DNA of 64,000 nt from Pseudomonadota bacterium (GTDB lineage: Bacteria > Pseudomonadota > Gammaproteobacteria > Xanthomonadales > Rhodanobacteraceae): positions 1-64,000 of the forward strand of contig JAFEDX010000192.1 of NCBI GenBank assembly GCA_018241365.1. The letters are read 5' to 3'. Made by a program: the position numbers and the translations under genes. Below the pieces are notes generated by a model. That model saw only the letters and a program-made list of their open reading frames with translations, was not told where the DNA came from and did not search any database. Each line of letters starts with the position of its first letter. The first letter of the stretch is position 1. Below are positions 60,416 through 64,000 of this stretch, in pieces.

Positions 60416-60495
60416 AACGCCGCCGGACTGTTCGCATCCAGTGCAGACGCCTTGCGGACTTCGCGTGACGCGCTTGCGACAAGGCGCTCCGCTGC

Positions 60496-63400
60496 TCAGC
60501 GTGCCCCGATTGCCTGCAAGGCCTGCGCCATGCGTTTGCCGGACACGGGTTCCGCGGTTTTGAGTTCCTGCGCGAACACCGACACGCGCCATTCCTCGGT
60601 GAGCCAGCGCAGCGTGTCCAACGCTTCGGAAGCGTTGCCCGCGGCACGCGCATCCAGCACGGCGCGCCAGTACGGCAACACTAGCTGCATGCGTGCGTGG
60701 TCGCGCGCGGGATCGCTGCGCAACTTTTCCGCACGCAGGCGCATGGCTTTCAGGTAACGCGGTAGATGCACCAGGCGCGCGTGCGGCAGGTCGCGCAGGA
60801 ACCCCGGCGCGAGCAGCGCGTCGAGCTGGCTGCGAAGGTCGGCGTAGTTCGCCTGCGCATGGCCCTTGCTCGCCGGTTTCAGCCAGGGCTGCAGCTCCGC
60901 CAGCGCGGCGAGGATGGGTTCGGCCAGTTGCAGACGTTCCGTCGCGGCACCGAACAGCTCGCGCGACACGCCATCACGCAAGGCTTGCCACGACGACCGG
61001 TCGCGTACGTCCAGGTCGTGTTCGCCCGACACATCGGCAAAAGCGCCCTCGACGATGTCTTCGCGCAAGGCGTCGGCGCGGCCATGCGGCGCGAATGCCA
61101 CCGCGAGTTTGGGTTTTAGCGGCAACTGCTTTTGCGCGCGTTTGAACTCGCCTGCCAGCGACAGCCGCAGCAGCCGTTCGACACCACTGCGATGCGACGT
61201 GTCTGCCTCATCCGCGTTCTCGAAAACACGCAGCGCCACCACGGCGCCCAGGTCCACCAGCGCCGGATAGGCGGTCATGCCGCCGCGCGCCGCCGCGGTG
61301 CGCGGAATCGCATCGAAGTCCCAGTCACATACGTCTTCGCGGGTGACCGCGCTTTCGGCTTCGCGCGAAAAGGCCTTGCGCGCGCGCGCGCCGAACTGCT
61401 CGCGCAACGCGGCAAGGTCGCGGCCCGCCGCGAGAATCTTCCCGTGCTCGTCGCGCACCTCGAAGCGCATCGCCAGATGCGCCGGCAGCGAGCCGGCGTC
61501 GAACGCCGCAGCGTCCACTGTCACGCCCGTGACTTTCGTCAGGAAACCCGCAAGCACCGTCGCCAATGGCTCGTCGCGCGCGGATTCGGCTTCGATGAAG
61601 GCACGCGCGAACTCCGGCGCCGGCACGAAGTTGCGCCGCAAGGCTTTCGGCAGGCTGCGGATCAAGGCCGCGACCTTGTCGGCCAGCAGGCCCGGCACCA
61701 GCCACTCGCAGCGCGCAGCGGAGATGGCATTCAACAGCGGCAACGGCACGCGCAGGGTGACGCCATCGGCTTCATCACCCGGCACGAAGCGGTACTCGAA
61801 GTGCAGCTTCTGCCCCGCCACGTCCATGGCATCGGGAAATGCATCCGCATCGCCTTGCGCGCCGGCTTCCAGCACGTCGCGCAATGACCAGCGGACTGCC
61901 GCGCGTTCGCCGGCGGACGCACGCTGGTACCAGGCATCCAGTGCGGCGGACGAAGCAATGTCTTCGGGCAATTTGCCGGCGAAGAACGCGGCGAGATCCT
62001 CGTCGGATTTCAGCAGCCCTTCGCGACGCTGCTGCGCCTCGATCTCGCGCGCTTCATCCAGTACGCGTGCGTTGGCGCGCACGAAATCCGCGCGGCAGTC
62101 GATCTCGCAACGCGCCAGCGCCTCGCGCAGGAAGATCGCATGGGCGAGCTGGGGGTCCTGTTTGGCAAACGTCACCGGCCGGCGCTCGGCCAGCACCAAT
62201 CCGTACAGCGACACCTGCTCGTACGCCTGCACCGTGCCGCGCGGACGCGCCCAGTGTGGATCGTTGCAGGTGTGTTTGAGCAGATGCGCCGCCTGCCGTT
62301 CGATCCACTCCGGCTCGATGCGCGCGCACTGCATGCCCCAGACCTTGCCGCCAAGATCGAGGATTTGCGCCACCAGCAGCCATTGCGGCGGCTTCTTCGC
62401 CAGCGCGGAACCGGGAAACACCTTGAACTTGCGCTCGCGCGTGCCGCGGTACAAACCCTGCTCGTCCTTGCGCGCGACGTTGGTCGGCAAGCCAGCCAGC
62501 AGCGAGAGGTGCAGCGGCTCATAGGGTTCCGGATGCGGGTCACGCGACCGTTCGCCCTTCCCCGCTTCCAGCAGCAACTGGCGATGCAATTCGCGCCATT
62601 CGCGCATGCGCATGAACGACACGAAGTGTTTGCCGCACCAGTCGCGCAACTTCGATTGCGTCAATTCTTCGTGCGCCACGCGATAGGCATTCCACAGGTT
62701 CAACACGCCGATGAAATCCGATTGCGGGTCGGCGAATTCGCGATGCGCGGTGTCGGCCTGTTGCTGCTTGTCGGCGGGACGTTCGCGCGGATCCTGCACG
62801 CCGAGGAAGGCGACGACCGGCAACACTTCGAGCAGCACGCCAAGTTGTCCGGCTTCGATGAGCATGCGCGCCAACTGCGCGTCGATCGGAATGCGCGCGA
62901 GCTGCTTGCCGAGCGGTGTCAGCTTGCGTGCCTCATCGACTGCGCCGATCTCGGCCAACCGCCGCCAGCCGTCGTTGACCGCGCGCGGGTCGGGCGGGTC
63001 GAGGAACGGAAAGGCCTCAACATCACCGAGGCCAAGATCGAGCATGCGCAGGATCACATCGGCCAGCGCACTGCGCAGGATTTCGGGATCGCTGTACGGC
63101 GGGCGTGCGGCGAAATCGGCTTCGTCGTACAGGCGCACGCAAATGCCCGGTCCAATGCGCCCGCAGCGTCCGGCGCGCTGGTTGGCCGCGGCCTGCGAGA
63201 CCGGTTCGATGTGCAGCCGCTCGATCTGGCTGCGCCGCGAGTAGCGCTTGACGCGCGCATCGCCGGAATCGACCACCCAGCGGATGCGCGGCACCGTCAG
63301 CGAAGTCTCAGCCACGTTGGTGGACAACACGATGCGTCGCGCCGCGCCGGGATGGAACACGCGGTCCTGTTCCTTCACCGACAGCCGCGCGTACAGCGGC

Positions 63401-64000
63401 AGCACTTCGGTATGCCGATACTGTCGCCGCGAGAGCGCGAGATGCGCGTCGCGGATTTCGCGCTCACCGGGCAGGAATACCAGCACGTCGCCGCGACCGA
63501 TGTCAGACGACGTGCTTTCGCGGGTGATGCCGTCGATGGCAGCGACAACACGTTCGGTCAGCGCCGCTTCGCGCTCGGGGGGCACGTAGCGCACTTCGAC
63601 CGGATACGCGCGCCCTTCCACCGTCACCACCGGCGCGCCGTCGAAATGCTCGGCGAAGCGTGCGGTGTCGATTGTCGCCGAAGTGACGATCAGCTTGAGG
63701 TCACGGCGCCGGTGCAGCAACTGCTTCAGATAACCCAGCAGGAAATCAATGTTTAGGCTGCGCTCGTGGGCTTCATCGATGATCAGGGTGTCGTAATCGG
63801 CGAGCCAGCGGTCGTGCGCCGTTTCCGCCAGCAGGATGCCGTCGGTCATGAACTTGATCAGCGTGTCCGCGCCAAGCTGCCTGGCGAAACGCACTTCGAA
63901 GCCGACCACGCCACCCGGTTCGCCACCCAACTCGGAAGCCACGCGCCGCGCCATCGCGCGCGCGGCGAGGCGGCGTGGCTGGGTGCAACCGATCATGCCG
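60496..64000 (-). CDS. hrpA: ATP-dependent RNA helicase HrpA (5' end outside window)
   Basis: DEAH-box helicase implicated in rescuing stalled ribosomes and in mRNA processing. The visible part of about 1168 residues starts after Walker A, with [23 protein letters not shown] (motif Ia), then [10 protein letters not shown] (motif II), VTSATID (III), [21 protein letters not shown] and [12 protein letters not shown] (VI). HA2/OB and the HrpA-specific DUF3418 C-terminal region follow ([41 protein letters not shown]). The first about 130-150 residues lie beyond 64000. No frameshift is seen. Confidence 0.96.
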   Translation of the reverse strand, partial: GMIGCTQPRRLAARAMARRVASELGGEPGGVVGFEVRFARQLGADTLIKFMTDGILLAETAHDRWLADYDTLIIDEAHERSLNIDFLLGYLKQLLHRRRDLKLIVTSATIDTARFAEHFDGAPVVTVEGRAYPVEVRYVPPEREAALTERVVAAIDGITRESTSSDIGRGDVLVFLPGEREIRDAHLALSRRQYRHTEVLPLYARLSVKEQDRVFHPGAARRIVLSTNVAETSLTVPRIRWVVDSGDARVKRYSRRSQIERLHIEPVSQAAANQRAGRCGRIGPGICVRLYDEADFAARPPYSDPEILRSALADVILRMLDLGLGDVEAFPFLDPPDPRAVNDGWRRLAEIGAVDEARKLTPLGKQLARIPIDAQLARMLIEAGQLGVLLEVLPVVAFLGVQDPRERPADKQQQADTAHREFADPQSDFIGVLNLWNAYRVAHEELTQSKLRDWCGKHFVSFMRMREWRELHRQLLLEAGKGERSRDPHPEPYEPLHLSLLAGLPTNVARKDEQGLYRGTRERKFKVFPGSALAKKPPQWLLVAQILDLGGKVWGMQCARIEPEWIERQAAHLLKHTCNDPHWARPRGTVQAYEQVSLYGLVLAERRPVTFAKQDPQLAHAIFLREALARCEIDCRADFVRANARVLDEAREIEAQQRREGLLKSDEDLAAFFAGKLPEDIASSAALDAWYQRASAGERAAVRWSLRDVLEAGAQGDADAFPDAMDVAGQKLHFEYRFVPGDEADGVTLRVPLPLLNAISAARCEWLVPGLLADKVAALIRSLPKALRRNFVPAPEFARAFIEAESARDEPLATVLAGFLTKVTGVTVDAAAFDAGSLPAHLAMRFEVRDEHGKILAAGRDLAALREQFGARARKAFSREAESAVTREDVCDWDFDAIPRTAAARGGMTAYPALVDLGAVVALRVFENADEADTSHRSGVERLLRLSLAGEFKRAQKQLPLKPKLAVAFAPHGRADALREDIVEGAFADVSGEHDLDVRDRSSWQALRDGVSRELFGAATERLQLAEPILAALAELQPWLKPASKGHAQANYADLRSQLDALLAPGFLRDLPHARLVHLPRYLKAMRLRAEKLRSDPARDHARMQLVLPYWRAVLDARAAGNASEALDTLRWLTEEWRVSVFAQELKTAEPVSGKRMAQALQAIGAR

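Noticed and set aside
57227-60592. An 1121-codon open frame on the minus strand opposite the GGDEF-EAL and META genes
   Set aside because: Antisense to genes with clear domains; low-complexity composition and no ribosome site.

Overview
The window is high-GC, gene-dense chromosomal DNA with no tRNA, rRNA or CRISPR array that I can see. Gene order (cinA/pncC-recA-recX-alaS), a PhoB-controlled pst cluster, gltBD, a ppsR/ppsA divergon and several short palindromic repeat families suggest a gammaproteobacterium of the Xanthomonadales, most likely Rhodanobacteraceae. That placement is inference from gene content, not a search result.

Layout. 1-3.2 kb: alaS (3' end outside the window), recX, recA and pncC on the minus strand. 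3.3-9.5 kb: phosphate acquisition, with a phosphate-selective porin diverging from pstS-pstC-pstA-pstB-phoU and PhoB operators between them. 9.5-14.1 kb: a molybdenum hydroxylase locus (mocA-xdhC-large subunit-2Fe2S subunit). 14.2-16.0 kb: phoB-phoR with a perfect Pho box. 16-30.6 kb: mutS, an exported DUF3617 protein, a response regulator, a small Omp85-type barrel, a DDAH/amino-acid permease divergon, a membrane protein, hslR, htpG, an OPT transporter and gluQ. 30.9-33.8 kb: phaB, a FlgO-like/TPR membrane protein, and a broken second copy of the phaB 3' end. 34-40.2 kb: gltB-gltD behind a tandem ACGTC-box operator. 40.4-45 kb: a PAS-PAS-diguanylate cyclase, metG and an exported cyclophilin. 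45.17-46.4 kb: two lower-GC integron gene cassettes, each ending in an attC site, with no integrase nearby. 46.4-47 kb: a maltose O-acetyltransferase-type enzyme.

47.0-53.7 kb is the most interesting part. It holds an ECF sigma factor, its DUF1109/NrsF-type membrane anti-sigma factor, and a bufferin-type RiPP operon: DUF2282 precursor BufA1, DUF692 MNIO enzyme BufB1, DUF2063 partner BufC1 and a DoxX protein. A divergent CcdA-thioredoxin (DipZ-like) gene and a Tat-exported MsrB follow. Three copies of the same promoter, GTAACC-N16-CGAA, sit upstream of the sigma gene, the precursor gene and the dipZ-msrB pair. The sequence therefore predicts one regulon that joins copper/metal-binding peptide production to periplasmic methionine repair.

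53.7-64 kb: ppsR and ppsA (divergent), a membrane GGDEF-EAL protein, a META/DUF4377 lipoprotein and hrpA (5' end outside the window).
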